A stretch of DNA of 64,000 bases, taken from contig PHBK01000004.1 in NCBI GenBank assembly GCA_002840565.1, positions 62,001 through 126,000 of the forward strand, in the 5' to 3' direction. Below are positions 26,422 to 35,396 of this stretch, piece after piece. The notes below the pieces were generated by a model. The model was not told the DNA's origin. It did not search any database and saw nothing but the letters and a program-made list of their open reading frames with translations. Source of the stretch: Deltaproteobacteria bacterium HGW-Deltaproteobacteria-12. GTDB lineage: Bacteria; Desulfobacterota; Syntrophia; Syntrophales; Smithellaceae. The stretch's first letter is position 1. Every line of letters starts with the position of its first letter. The position numbers were made by a program, and so were the translations under genes.

Positions 26422-26431
26422 GGAGTTGATG

Positions 26432-27466
26432 ATGAAAACAGCAATATTTGGAGCAAGTGGTTATACAGGGCAGGAATTGATACGAATTTTAACCGGTCAT
26501 CCGGAAGCAGAACTGGTCGCCGTAACTTCCAGGCGCTTTGCCTCTCAGCCGGTAACCGAAGTGTTCCCTTCTCTGTGCGGTCTGACGGCTCTGAAATATC
26601 AGAATGCCACACCTGCCGATATTGCCGCAGCATGTGACATTGTTTTTCTCGCCCTGCCGCATGGGATTTCTATGGAGATGGCCCCTATCTTTATTTCCGC
26701 CGGGAAGAAGGTTATTGATCTTTCCGCTGATTATCGTTTGCGGGATGTCGCCACCTACGAAAAATGGTACGTGCAGCATACGAGTGCCGGTATCTTAAAA
26801 GACGCTGTTTATGGGATTCCCGAACTTTACCGTCAGAAGATAAAAGACGCATCGCTTATCGCCAATCCGGGCTGCTATCCGACCAGCATCATTTTAGGGC
26901 TGGCCCCGGCCCTGAAAAACAAGCTTTTAGCTGTAGATACCATTATTGCTGACTCCGCTTCCGGTGTGAGCGGGGCGGGCCGTGAGCCGCAAACCGGTTC
27001 GCTGTTTTGTGAGGTTGACGGCGGGTTCAAGGCTTATAAAGTCGGTAAACATCGGCACACGCCGGAGATTGAACAGGAATTGAGCGCTTTGGCCGGTGAA
27101 ACATTTGCCATTTCTTTTACACCGCATTTGCTTCCCGTCAAACGGGGGATTCTGAGTACTATTTATGCGAATCTCCGGAAGGATATTACGATGCCGGAAT
27201 TGCATTCCCTGTATTCATCTTTTTATGCGGAAGAGAAATTTGTGCGGATTTGTCCGGCCGGATCATTTCCGAATATCTCTTCCGTTTGCGGCTCTAATTT
27301 TTGTGATATCGGGCTGGCTGTTGATCCGCGGACAAAGAGGGTAATTATCATTTCGGCAATTGACAACCTGGTTAAAGGCGCAGCCGGTCAAGCTGTGCAG
27401 AACATGAACATTCTGTGCAACTTTAAAGAAGATGCCGGCCTGCAGACAGCCCCCATTTATCCTTAG
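26432..27466 (+). CDS. argC: N-acetyl-gamma-glutamyl-phosphate reductase
   Basis: Third step of arginine synthesis: NADPH reduction of N-acetylglutamyl phosphate to the semialdehyde. The 344-residue protein opens with the Rossmann motif IFGASGYTGQELIRIL. It has the catalytic cysteine in IANPGCYPTSIILGL near residue 148 and a late HTPEIEQEL segment with the catalytic His. The ATG at 26432 is 6 nt after GGAG; earlier in-frame starts fall in the terminator. The rplM-rpsI-argC order recurs in deltaproteobacteria. No other arg genes are in the window. Confidence 0.95.
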   Translation: MKTAIFGASGYTGQELIRILTGHPEAELVAVTSRRFASQPVTEVFPSLCGLTALKYQNATPADIAAACDIVFLALPHGISMEMAPIFISAGKKVIDLSADYRLRDVATYEKWYVQHTSAGILKDAVYGIPELYRQKIKDASLIANPGCYPTSIILGLAPALKNKLLAVDTIIADSASGVSGAGREPQTGSLFCEVDGGFKAYKVGKHRHTPEIEQELSALAGETFAISFTPHLLPVKRGILSTIYANLRKDITMPELHSLYSSFYAEEKFVRICPAGSFPNISSVCGSNFCDIGLAVDPRTKRVIIISAIDNLVKGAAGQAVQNMNILCNFKEDAGLQTAPIYP

Positions 27467-27559
27467 GGGCCGTTATGAAACAACGACCCCTGCGGGTCTT
27501 GTGACCTCGCGTGACCTTTAGGTTATCAGGGTATGGCAAGGCCGTTTCGTTACGGCCCC
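27466..27559. repeat. Long imperfect inverted repeat with internal hairpin after argC
   Basis: GGGGCCGTTATGAAAC (27466-27481) pairs with GTTTCGTTACGGCCCC (27544-27559): 16 positions with one mismatch and one G-T. Between them GACCC-CTGC-GGGTC forms a second hairpin, and TGACC occurs twice. No T-run follows. It could be a small non-autonomous mobile element with terminal inverted repeats, a structured 3' UTR or an ncRNA. It overlaps the argC stop codon. Confidence 0.5.
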
Positions 27560-27633
27560 TTATGCCGGTGACGATCTCATAATGTTACAGCTATTATAGA
27601 TGAACGGCTTAATCAATACGTAAGTTGTATAAT

Positions 27634-29118
27634 ATGTCTATAAAAATATTTCATACAGCAACAAGAAAGAAAGAAGTCTTCCAGCCGGTTGCGGAAGGGA
27701 AAATCGGCATTTATGTATGCGGCATTACTGCCTACGATGTTTGCCATATAGGGCATGCCCGTGCCGCTGTCGTGTTTGACGTAGTGGTAAGACATCTGCG
27801 GTCACGCGGCTATGCGGTTACCTATGTCAAAAACTTTACGGACATTGATGACAAGATTATTGTCCGCGCCCAGAAAGAAGGAGTAATGTTTTCTGAAATA
27901 GCCGAGCGTTTCATCGCTTTGCATAATGAAGACATGGAGGCACTGGGGGTGGAAACTCCCACCATAACTCCCCGGGCTACGGAACATATGGACGATATGA
28001 TTGCTCTGATTACCGTCCTGATGGAGAAGGGATTCGCTTATGCCATCGACGGCGATGTGTATTTTGCTGTAAATAATTTCTTTCCCTACGGCGGACTTTC
28101 CGGCCGTAATCTGGATGATATGCAGGCCGGCGCACGGGTTGACATCAACGACAAGAAAAAGAACCCGATGGATTTCGCCCTGTGGAAAGCAAGCAAAGAG
28201 GGCGAGCCTAGCTGGGATGCCCCCTGGGGCAAGGGGCGGCCGGGCTGGCATATCGAATGCTCGGCCATGAGCAGGCGTTATCTGGGAGAAACTTTCGATA
28301 TTCATGGCGGCGGCGAAGATTTGATTTTTCCGCATCACGAAAATGAAATTGCCCAGTCCCAGGCTGCAACAGGCAGGCCCCTGGCCAATTACTGGATGCA
28401 TAACGGCTTTGTGAAAGTGAATTCAGAAAAGATGTCCAAATCATTGGGCAACATCTTCCCGATCCGGGAAATTTTGAAGAATTACTCCCCGGAAGTTTTA
28501 CGCCTATTCCTGCTGCAGAGCCATTACCGCAGCCCGGTCGATTATTCCACGGGCTCGCTCAATGAAGCCCGGTCGGGACTAATTCGGTGCTATACGGCGC
28601 TGCAGCAATTAAAAGAAATTGCAGGAACTTCGACCGGCAGCAAGGCGCTGCCGGCCAATGAAAAATCTCCGGCCCGTCTCGACGAATATATTCAGAGATT
28701 AAATGAGCTGATGGAGAAATTTGATGCGGCGCTGGATGATGATTTCAACACCGCTCAGGGCTTAGGCTATGTTTTTGATGCAGTTCGCCAGGTTAACAAT
28801 TTTATTACTGCGGAGAGAAATATGGCCAAGGAAGGGAAGTTCATCTTTCGGCAGGCGGCAACTAAAGCCTTCGAACATTTTGGCGCAGTTCTGGGTATTT
28901 TTCAGGATGATCCCGATAAGTTTTTCGTCTCCGACAAAGAGATGGAGTCCCGTAAAAGGGGCCTGGATATTGCAGAAATCGAAAGCATGATCAAAGCCCG
29001 ACAGGAAGCGAGACTTAACCGGGACTGGTCCCGCGCCGATGAAATCCGCAGCAAACTTGCAGAGCTTCATATTGTCCTCAAGGATTCCAAAGATATCACT
29101 ACCTGGTCGATAGAGTAA
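27634..29118 (+). CDS. cysS: Cysteinyl-tRNA synthetase
   Basis: Class I aminoacyl-tRNA synthetase of 494 residues that charges tRNA-Cys. YVCGITAYDVCHIGHARAAVVFD holds a zinc-ligand cysteine and the HIGH motif; WHIECSAMSRRYLGETFDIHGGG includes the next zinc ligands, and EKMSKSLGN is the KMSKS loop. The C-terminal anticodon-binding part ends EIRSKLAELHIVLKDS. The ATG at 27634 (MSIKIFHTATRKKE) matches the family start; the TTG three codons earlier is less likely. The 205 nt after the gene hold nothing recognizable. Confidence 0.96.
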   Translation: MSIKIFHTATRKKEVFQPVAEGKIGIYVCGITAYDVCHIGHARAAVVFDVVVRHLRSRGYAVTYVKNFTDIDDKIIVRAQKEGVMFSEIAERFIALHNEDMEALGVETPTITPRATEHMDDMIALITVLMEKGFAYAIDGDVYFAVNNFFPYGGLSGRNLDDMQAGARVDINDKKKNPMDFALWKASKEGEPSWDAPWGKGRPGWHIECSAMSRRYLGETFDIHGGGEDLIFPHHENEIAQSQAATGRPLANYWMHNGFVKVNSEKMSKSLGNIFPIREILKNYSPEVLRLFLLQSHYRSPVDYSTGSLNEARSGLIRCYTALQQLKEIAGTSTGSKALPANEKSPARLDEYIQRLNELMEKFDAALDDDFNTAQGLGYVFDAVRQVNNFITAERNMAKEGKFIFRQAATKAFEHFGAVLGIFQDDPDKFFVSDKEMESRKRGLDIAEIESMIKARQEARLNRDWSRADEIRSKLAELHIVLKDSKDITTWSIE

Positions 29119-29323
29119 CCGCCAATAACCGATCGCATTCCAAAGCTGACTTTGTTGCTCGCACCTTAAGAAGCCCCTGATCCGCCTCCTTCACAGAGCG
29201 CAACCTGTGCTGCCTGACGGCCATAGTTGATTATCACGTCCTGAAATCTCCGAAATATATGGAAAAAATCAGGAAAGATGATATAAATGCATTAACCATA
29301 TTTCCGGTATCGAGAGGATAATA

Positions 29324-30640
29324 ATGAAAAAAATATTCAATAAGTGGTCACTGTTGATTCTTATTTTGATAGGAGGAGTCATCCTTTTAGTCCCTTATAC
29401 TGACAGCAAAGTATCGGCACGGGATAAGGGAATATACAAAGATATTAAGACATTCAGTGAAGTTTTGGATCTGGTGAAAAAGAACTATGTTGATGAAGTG
29501 GAACCGCACGCTTTAATCCAGGGCGCCATCAATGGCATGATTAAGACACTTGATCCCCATAGCTCATTTATGAACGCTGCAATGTATAAGGAACTGGAGG
29601 TGGAAACGCAGGGAAGGTTTGGCGGAATCGGCATTGAAATTACTTTATTAAAGGATATCTTGACGGTCGTTTCGCCTATTGAAGATACGCCTGCTTATAA
29701 TGCCGGTGTGAAATCAGGTGATCAGATCATCAGAATAGACGGCAAATCCACGAAAGATATTTCCATTATGGAAGCCGTTCAAAAATTGCGCGGGCCCAAG
29801 GATACCACTGTAACGATTACCATTATGCGGGAAAACATGGAGAAACCCAGGGATATCGTGCTGAAACGCGCCATCATCCAAATTAAAAGTGTTAAAGCCA
29901 AGTCCTTAGAAGACAATATCGGCTATATTCGGATTGCTTCTTTCCACGAAAGGACAGCGGATGATTTACAAAAAGCGCTGAAAGAAGTCACCGGCAAACA
30001 GCATCCCATGAAAGGGCTGGTTTTAGATTTAAGAAATGATCCCGGCGGTCTGCTGACTCAAGCGATTGAAGTTTCGGATATGTTCCTCAAATCCGGCGGA
30101 ATTGTTTCCACCCGCGGCCGGACCAAGAGTATGGAATCCAAAGTAAGCGCCAAAGATGATGGCAATGAAATAACATGTCCGATTGTCGTCCTGGTTAACG
30201 AAGGCACGGCCAGTGCCGCAGAGATCGTTGCCGGAGCCCTGCAGGACAACGGTCGTGCTCTGATTGTCGGCACACAGACATTCGGCAAAGCATCGGTTCA
30301 GACAGTGATACCACTGGAAGACGGCGCGGCGCTAAAACTGACCACTGCGCGTTATTATACGCCCAAAGGACGTTCCATCCAGGCGGAAGGCATCAAACCG
30401 GATATTATAGTTAAGCCTACAAAACGCGTGGAGGAGCGAGATAATGTCTGGGATGAACGGATCAGGGAAAAAGATCTGAAAGGCCACATTAAACCGGCTA
30501 AAGAGGATGGCACCAAACTCGACGAAGCGCCGGTCAAGGACATAAAGGATCCTGCAGATTTAACAAATGATAATCAGATGAAGGCGGCGGTTGATATCTT
30601 AAAAAGCTGGGACATTATGAGGAAGAATTTAAACAACTGA
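29324..30640 (+). CDS. S41-family C-terminal processing protease
   Basis: Envelope serine protease of 438 residues with an N-terminal signal or anchor (about 9-27). A PDZ domain (about 90-175) includes FGGIGIEITL and SPIEDTPAYNAGVKSGDQI. The protease domain has the catalytic serine in NEGTASAAEIVAGALQD and the lysine in TFGKASVQTVIPL. The early YVDEVEPHALIQGAINGMIKTLDPHSSFM is typical. CtpA/Prc proteases trim or degrade periplasmic proteins, often lytic enzymes. It starts a run with the YibQ-like gene 33 nt downstream. Confidence 0.93.
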   Translation: MKKIFNKWSLLILILIGGVILLVPYTDSKVSARDKGIYKDIKTFSEVLDLVKKNYVDEVEPHALIQGAINGMIKTLDPHSSFMNAAMYKELEVETQGRFGGIGIEITLLKDILTVVSPIEDTPAYNAGVKSGDQIIRIDGKSTKDISIMEAVQKLRGPKDTTVTITIMRENMEKPRDIVLKRAIIQIKSVKAKSLEDNIGYIRIASFHERTADDLQKALKEVTGKQHPMKGLVLDLRNDPGGLLTQAIEVSDMFLKSGGIVSTRGRTKSMESKVSAKDDGNEITCPIVVLVNEGTASAAEIVAGALQDNGRALIVGTQTFGKASVQTVIPLEDGAALKLTTARYYTPKGRSIQAEGIKPDIIVKPTKRVEERDNVWDERIREKDLKGHIKPAKEDGTKLDEAPVKDIKDPADLTNDNQMKAAVDILKSWDIMRKNLNN

Positions 30641-30673
30641 TTTTTTACCGAAAGGATTGTCGAAGATTAATCT

Positions 30674-31639
30674 ATGAAGCTTTTGAAAAGTCTCTTCAAG
30701 GGACTGCTGATTTTTTTAATAATTATCTTCATTGCCGCTATCATTTACGTCCTGCAGTGGAAAGAAGAGCCTGCGGGCATAAAAATGCCGAAGAAGGAAG
30801 TGAAGCAGACGGAAAAGTCCAAACCTGCTTTGCCCAAAGCAGAGAAGGAAAAATCAGCGAAGGAAGCGCCGCCTCTTGCTAAAATACCGCCCGGGAAAGA
30901 CAGAGAAAAGATACTACTCTCCAAGATCGGGAAGTTACCGTTGCCGCAGCGTCAGGTGGCGATAATTATCGACGATATCGGCAATGATCTGGAACCGGTG
31001 CGAGAGCTTCTGAAAATCGACGCCGACATAACGTTTGCTATTTTGCCCCTTTGCAGTCATTCGCGTGATGCTGCCGAACAATTGCATGCTGCCCGTCGGG
31101 AAATACTTCTGCATCTGCCCATGGAGCCTGCATCTTATCCGCGGGAAAAGCCGGGCAAGGGAGCTCTCTTTACCGATATGAACGATACGGAGCTTTTATT
31201 TCAATTGGATAGCAACCTGGCTTCAGTCCCCTACGTTTCCGGTGTCAACAATCATATGGGTTCAAAATTCATGGGTAATGAAGAGAAACTGAAGTTAATT
31301 TTTGACAGGCTAAAGAGCAAAAATTTGTTTTTCATCGATTCGCGGACCACGACCAATTCGAAAGCGTTAGCGGCGGCCGAAAAATCAGGTGTGTTACTGG
31401 CGTCGCGCAAGATATTTCTTGATAACAAACGCGACTATCAGGAGATCTACAAAATACTGACCGGAATTGCCCGGGATACGGAAAACGGCGACGTTTCATC
31501 CATTATCATCATCGGTCATCCATACCCGGAGACTATTCGGGCAATAAAAGATGCAACTAAAATTCTTCGGGAAAAAGGAGTGGCGATTGTTCCCGTTTCC
31601 AAATTGATAAAAGATAAAGGGCGCCATGGTTCTTCGTAA
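30674..31639 (+). CDS. Divergent polysaccharide deacetylase (YibQ-like)
   Basis: A 321-residue protein with one N-terminal membrane helix (about 9-27), a Lys/Pro/Glu-rich linker and a divergent polysaccharide-deacetylase (NodB-like) domain from about residue 95. VAIIIDDIGNDLEPVRELL with its Asp-Asp pair, LLHLPMEP and NNHMGSKFM carry the usual metal-site residues. IIIGHPYPETIRAI is the closing motif. This family is frequently next to ctp genes, as here, and is thought to act in envelope metabolism, but its substrate is not established. Confidence 0.88.
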   Translation: MKLLKSLFKGLLIFLIIIFIAAIIYVLQWKEEPAGIKMPKKEVKQTEKSKPALPKAEKEKSAKEAPPLAKIPPGKDREKILLSKIGKLPLPQRQVAIIIDDIGNDLEPVRELLKIDADITFAILPLCSHSRDAAEQLHAARREILLHLPMEPASYPREKPGKGALFTDMNDTELLFQLDSNLASVPYVSGVNNHMGSKFMGNEEKLKLIFDRLKSKNLFFIDSRTTTNSKALAAAEKSGVLLASRKIFLDNKRDYQEIYKILTGIARDTENGDVSSIIIIGHPYPETIRAIKDATKILREKGVAIVPVSKLIKDKGRHGSS

Positions 31640-31691
31640 TCACTTTTCTGGACGTAAGGCTTTTTATTGCTCAAAGAGAATATTTTTTTCT

Positions 31692-33386
31692 ATGCAAAAC
31701 AAACATGAATATCGATCATTGCTGCTGGGGCTGGCAATATTAACGATCAGCGGTTGTTGCTTCAGTTCTTCGACAATTACCATGAAAGCTGATACAAGTT
31801 CAGCATCGTCAACTTATCATTATTCCCAGTCTGTTCTTTTAAGGCTGGATGGTCAGATAAATGAAGCAATTGCTGAACTGGAAAAAGCAATTGCCGCTGA
31901 CCCCGGTTCCCCCTACCTGAAAACAGAACTGATTTCTCTTTATGCGGAAAAGGGCGATCTTTCCAAGGCTGTGAACATGGGCGAAGGGATGCTTGCCGGC
32001 AATCAGGACAACAGCCGGCTGCAACTTATTATGGGCGGTTTATACTTAAAAACTCGTGAATACCCGAAGGCTATCAAAGCCTACCAAAAGGTAATTGAAC
32101 TGGAGCCGAAGAGTTTGATCGCCCATCTTTATTTGGGAACTCTTTATGCGGAAGAAAAAAAATATGATCAGGCCGAAGATATCTTTGCCAAGCTGCTGAA
32201 AATTGATCCCGACAACGTCATGGGCATGTATTATTATGCTAAAGTGTTGTCGGCAATGGAACGGTTTGATGATGCCGCCGCGATGTATCAGAAAATCATT
32301 TCCCTCAGGCCTCATTTTGAAGCGGCATTATTTGATCTGGCTTCGGTCTATGAGAAACAAAAAAAAATAGATAAAGCCATTGAAGTTTATCGCAGCTACA
32401 TTGAAATCAATCCCGCCCGGATAAATTTACGTGTGAAAATAGGAGATCTTCTGATTAAAGATAAAAAATATGAAGAGGCGCAAAAAGAATTTCAGGCGGT
32501 TTTAAAAGTTACGCCCGATAATAATGAAGTAAGAATTGCCTTGGGATTACTGTATTATGAGATGAGGCGTCTGGAGCCGGCGATTGAGGAATTTCTGAAA
32601 GTCCTAGGAAAAAATGCCGGTGATGACAAGGCCCGTTACTTGCTGGCCTCCGCCTATGAAGAAAACAAAAATAACAAATCAGCGCAGGAGGAATATTCAA
32701 AAATATCTTTTACATCTGAATTATACACCAATGCCAGGATTCGCGCAGGCATGATTTTAAATAAAGAAGGAAAGCTGCCGGAGGCAATTGCAGTTCTTAA
32801 GGAATCTATAATCAAGAAAAAAGGACAGGTTCCCCTTTATCTTTATTTGTCTTCCCTTTATGAAGAAAACAAAGATATGCTCAATGCTGAAAATATTTTA
32901 AAAGAAGGGATCGCAAATTTGCCGGCGAATGTCGATTTGCATTATAGCCTGGGTGTCATTTATGAAAAAACAAACCGTTTTCCGGAGAGCATAAAGGAAA
33001 TGGAGGCGGTATTAAAGATTGATCCGGACCATGCGGAGGCGCTTAATTTTATCGGTTACAGCTATGCCGATCGCGGTCTTAACCTTGATGAGGCCGAAAA
33101 AAAGATAGTTAAGGCATTGAAGATCAAGCCGGACTCCGGACATATTATTGACAGCCTCGGGTGGGTGCATTTTAAGCAGGGGAAATTCGACAGCGCACTT
33201 TTGCATTTAAAAAAAGCAATGGAAATCATGCCGGCCGACACGGCCATCATTGAGCATCTGGGCGATGTCTACCTTAAACTGGAAATGTTTCAGGAAGCCC
33301 GGGAGACCTATGAAAAAGCGCTGATAATTGATCCGAACAATAAGTCAGTGCAAAACAAACTGAATGATTTGAAAAAGAAAAAGTGA
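31692..33386 (+). CDS. TPR-repeat lipoprotein
   Basis: A 564-residue protein made almost entirely of tetratricopeptide repeats, with units such as PKAIKAYQKVIELEPKSLIAHLYLG and DQAEDIFAKLLKIDPDNVMGMYYYA. A start at 31692 gives a signal peptide ending LTISGC, a good lipobox, so the protein is probably anchored on the periplasmic side. The upstream track start at 31626 overlaps the previous gene and lacks a signal. Its last codon overlaps the start of a LolB-like lipoprotein gene (GTGA). A scaffold role in envelope assembly is inferred. Confidence 0.85.
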   Translation: MQNKHEYRSLLLGLAILTISGCCFSSSTITMKADTSSASSTYHYSQSVLLRLDGQINEAIAELEKAIAADPGSPYLKTELISLYAEKGDLSKAVNMGEGMLAGNQDNSRLQLIMGGLYLKTREYPKAIKAYQKVIELEPKSLIAHLYLGTLYAEEKKYDQAEDIFAKLLKIDPDNVMGMYYYAKVLSAMERFDDAAAMYQKIISLRPHFEAALFDLASVYEKQKKIDKAIEVYRSYIEINPARINLRVKIGDLLIKDKKYEEAQKEFQAVLKVTPDNNEVRIALGLLYYEMRRLEPAIEEFLKVLGKNAGDDKARYLLASAYEENKNNKSAQEEYSKISFTSELYTNARIRAGMILNKEGKLPEAIAVLKESIIKKKGQVPLYLYLSSLYEENKDMLNAENILKEGIANLPANVDLHYSLGVIYEKTNRFPESIKEMEAVLKIDPDHAEALNFIGYSYADRGLNLDEAEKKIVKALKIKPDSGHIIDSLGWVHFKQGKFDSALLHLKKAMEIMPADTAIIEHLGDVYLKLEMFQEARETYEKALIIDPNNKSVQNKLNDLKKKK

Positions 33387-34153
33387 AGCAATTTTCTTTC
33401 GGTAAAATAATCATTATTCTTATAGTCACTCTGCATGTCGCCTGCGCCAGACAGGCGATCATTTTTTCTGACTCTTCAGCAGAAAAGACTCTTCTGACAA
33501 TTTCCAGTTCTCTTCCGGAAACCTATATAATGACTGCGTCAGCTCAGATCGATCTGGTTGTGCCGGAAGGTCATTATCCGGCAAGAGCGGTTGTCATTCT
33601 AAAAAAGCCGTCATATTTGCGTTTGGAACTTCTGCCGCCGATAGGGACTCCTGAATTCTTTCTGACTGCAAATCCCAACGAAATGAAAATATTATTGCCC
33701 GGGAAAAATGAATTTTATTCGGGAAAGCCCACCGGTCATAATTTATCGCGCTTTCTGCCCTGGCAATTTGATGTTGAAGATATTTTGGCTGTGTTGGCCG
33801 GCGCCTATCCGCCTTTGACCGGGAATGTTAATTATTCGCGCCATCCGGAAGGAGAGAATGTGCGGATAGAAATGAAAGCTCAATCCCGGATTGAGCAGAC
33901 GGTCTGGCTGGGCCCGCATGGTCGTTTGATCAGACTGGTGCGCAGAGATGAATATGGCCGGGAATTATATAGCGCGGAATTTGCGGACTATGATGAAGCC
34001 AGCCCGATTGCCGGTAAAATAACTCTCCGCATGTCTGACGGCGGCAATTCCATCACTGTAAAATATTCCGGACTTCAAATTGAAAAAGCAAAAGATTTAT
34101 CAATTTTTGATTTGCCCGTCCCTGCAGGATTTAAGACAATTATTCTGGATTAA
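33383..34153 (+). CDS. LolB-like (DUF4292-type) outer-membrane lipoprotein
   Basis: A 256-residue protein with a signal peptide ending LHVAC, a lipobox. It probably forms an 11-strand half-barrel like LolB/LolA: strands ARAVVILKKPSYLRLELLPP, TPEFFLTANPNEMKILLPGKNEFYSG and KITLRMSDGGNSITVKYSGLQI fit that family. LolB receives lipoproteins from LolA at the outer membrane. In many deltaproteobacteria such a gene follows a TPR gene, as here, with GTGA stop-start overlap. The assignment rests on pattern rather than key residues. Confidence 0.7.
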   Translation: MKQFSFGKIIIILIVTLHVACARQAIIFSDSSAEKTLLTISSSLPETYIMTASAQIDLVVPEGHYPARAVVILKKPSYLRLELLPPIGTPEFFLTANPNEMKILLPGKNEFYSGKPTGHNLSRFLPWQFDVEDILAVLAGAYPPLTGNVNYSRHPEGENVRIEMKAQSRIEQTVWLGPHGRLIRLVRRDEYGRELYSAEFADYDEASPIAGKITLRMSDGGNSITVKYSGLQIEKAKDLSIFDLPVPAGFKTIILD

Positions 34154-34340
34154 TATCAACGGACAGGTTGACGTATCAAAAAAAGTATGCCAGAGTGGCT
34201 CCCGCTCTGGAAATGTTTTAGTGCCATTTTAAAAAAAACGGCAGCAAACTGAGAAAATTATAGTCTGTGTATGTCATCGGATGATGACGATGTGTTTCCT
34301 CAAAGTATGTGCTGCGGTATTTTCAATTCACGGGGAGAGC

Positions 34341-35255
34341 ATGGCTAAAAAATATTTATTGTCAATCCTGTCATTCGTCATTTGCCTGCTGCTGCTGCCG
34401 CCGCTGCCGTCGGTTGCAGGAGATCCCAAATCGTCGACAACCAAGGCCTATTCCCGGAAATCTTTATCCCTTCAGAACGGCCGTGATCAGCGGAAGCTTG
34501 TATTGCGCTCCGCCTTTGCCCTGGTAGAAGATCAGGAGACGGGAGAACTGCTGATTTCAAAACAATCAACAACGGTTTCCCCCATCGCTTCCATAACAAA
34601 ACTCATGACCGCTATGGTAGTGCTTGATGCCGACATAGATCTTCGCGAAACAATCACTATCGAGTCCGGAGACAGGGACATTATCCTCCATAGCCACTCC
34701 CGCCTGCCGGTTGGTACTCGTCTGACGCGCGGAGATGCCCTGCTGCTGGCCCTGATGTCTTCCGATAATCGCTCGGCTCATGCTCTGGGGAGAACTTATC
34801 CCGGCGGTTTCGCCGCCTGTGTTGCTGCGATGAATACCAAAGCCCGGTCGCTGGGATTGATGGAGACGCACTTCGATGACACCACCGGACTATCCAGCGG
34901 CAACGTTTCCTCGGCGCGCGATCTGGCGCGATTGATTGATGCCGCCTACAAGTATCGCCTGATCCGGGAATACACAACCTGTAAAAATGCTGTTGTCCGT
35001 ACGGGACGACGCAGCGTGCAATTCTGCAATACCAACCGTCTGATCCAGAATCCCCGGTGGCAGATAGGCCTCTCCAAGACCGGTTTTACCGGTGAGGCAG
35101 GCCGCTGTCTGGTCATGCAAGCGCAGGTTGCCCGGCGTCCGGTGCTCATCGTGCTGCTCGATTCTCAGGGCAGGCTGACCCGTGTCGGCGATGCCAACCG
35201 CATCAAACGGTGGCTGGAGGAACCGTCTGCATCAGCGCACACGCGAAGGGGATGA
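34341..35255 (+). CDS. pbpG: D,D-endopeptidase/carboxypeptidase, PBP7 (PbpG)-like
   Basis: Periplasmic S11 peptidase of 304 residues acting on peptidoglycan cross-links. A signal peptide (MAKKYLLSILSFVICLLLL) precedes the domain. The active-site motifs are SITK (near 84-87), SSDN and SKTGFTGEAG. ASITKLMTAMVVLDA and VARRPVLIVLLDSQG resemble PBP7 more than PBP5, and there is no PBP5-type C-terminal amphipathic anchor. GGGGAGAGC precedes the ATG at 34341; the longer track start lacks a signal. It is transcribed alone and converges with yhaM. Confidence 0.88.
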   Translation: MAKKYLLSILSFVICLLLLPPLPSVAGDPKSSTTKAYSRKSLSLQNGRDQRKLVLRSAFALVEDQETGELLISKQSTTVSPIASITKLMTAMVVLDADIDLRETITIESGDRDIILHSHSRLPVGTRLTRGDALLLALMSSDNRSAHALGRTYPGGFAACVAAMNTKARSLGLMETHFDDTTGLSSGNVSSARDLARLIDAAYKYRLIREYTTCKNAVVRTGRRSVQFCNTNRLIQNPRWQIGLSKTGFTGEAGRCLVMQAQVARRPVLIVLLDSQGRLTRVGDANRIKRWLEEPSASAHTRRG

Positions 35256-35396
35256 TCAATACCATTTTCTTTTTCTTCCATCCGCAGTATTTGCAATTCC
35301 TGGAATAGTGAAATCATCAAATTATTTAAATAAGAAGCCGCGGGTGGGGCCTGTTATCATCTTTGACGGCAAAATGGTTTCAGCGAACCGGAAGCA

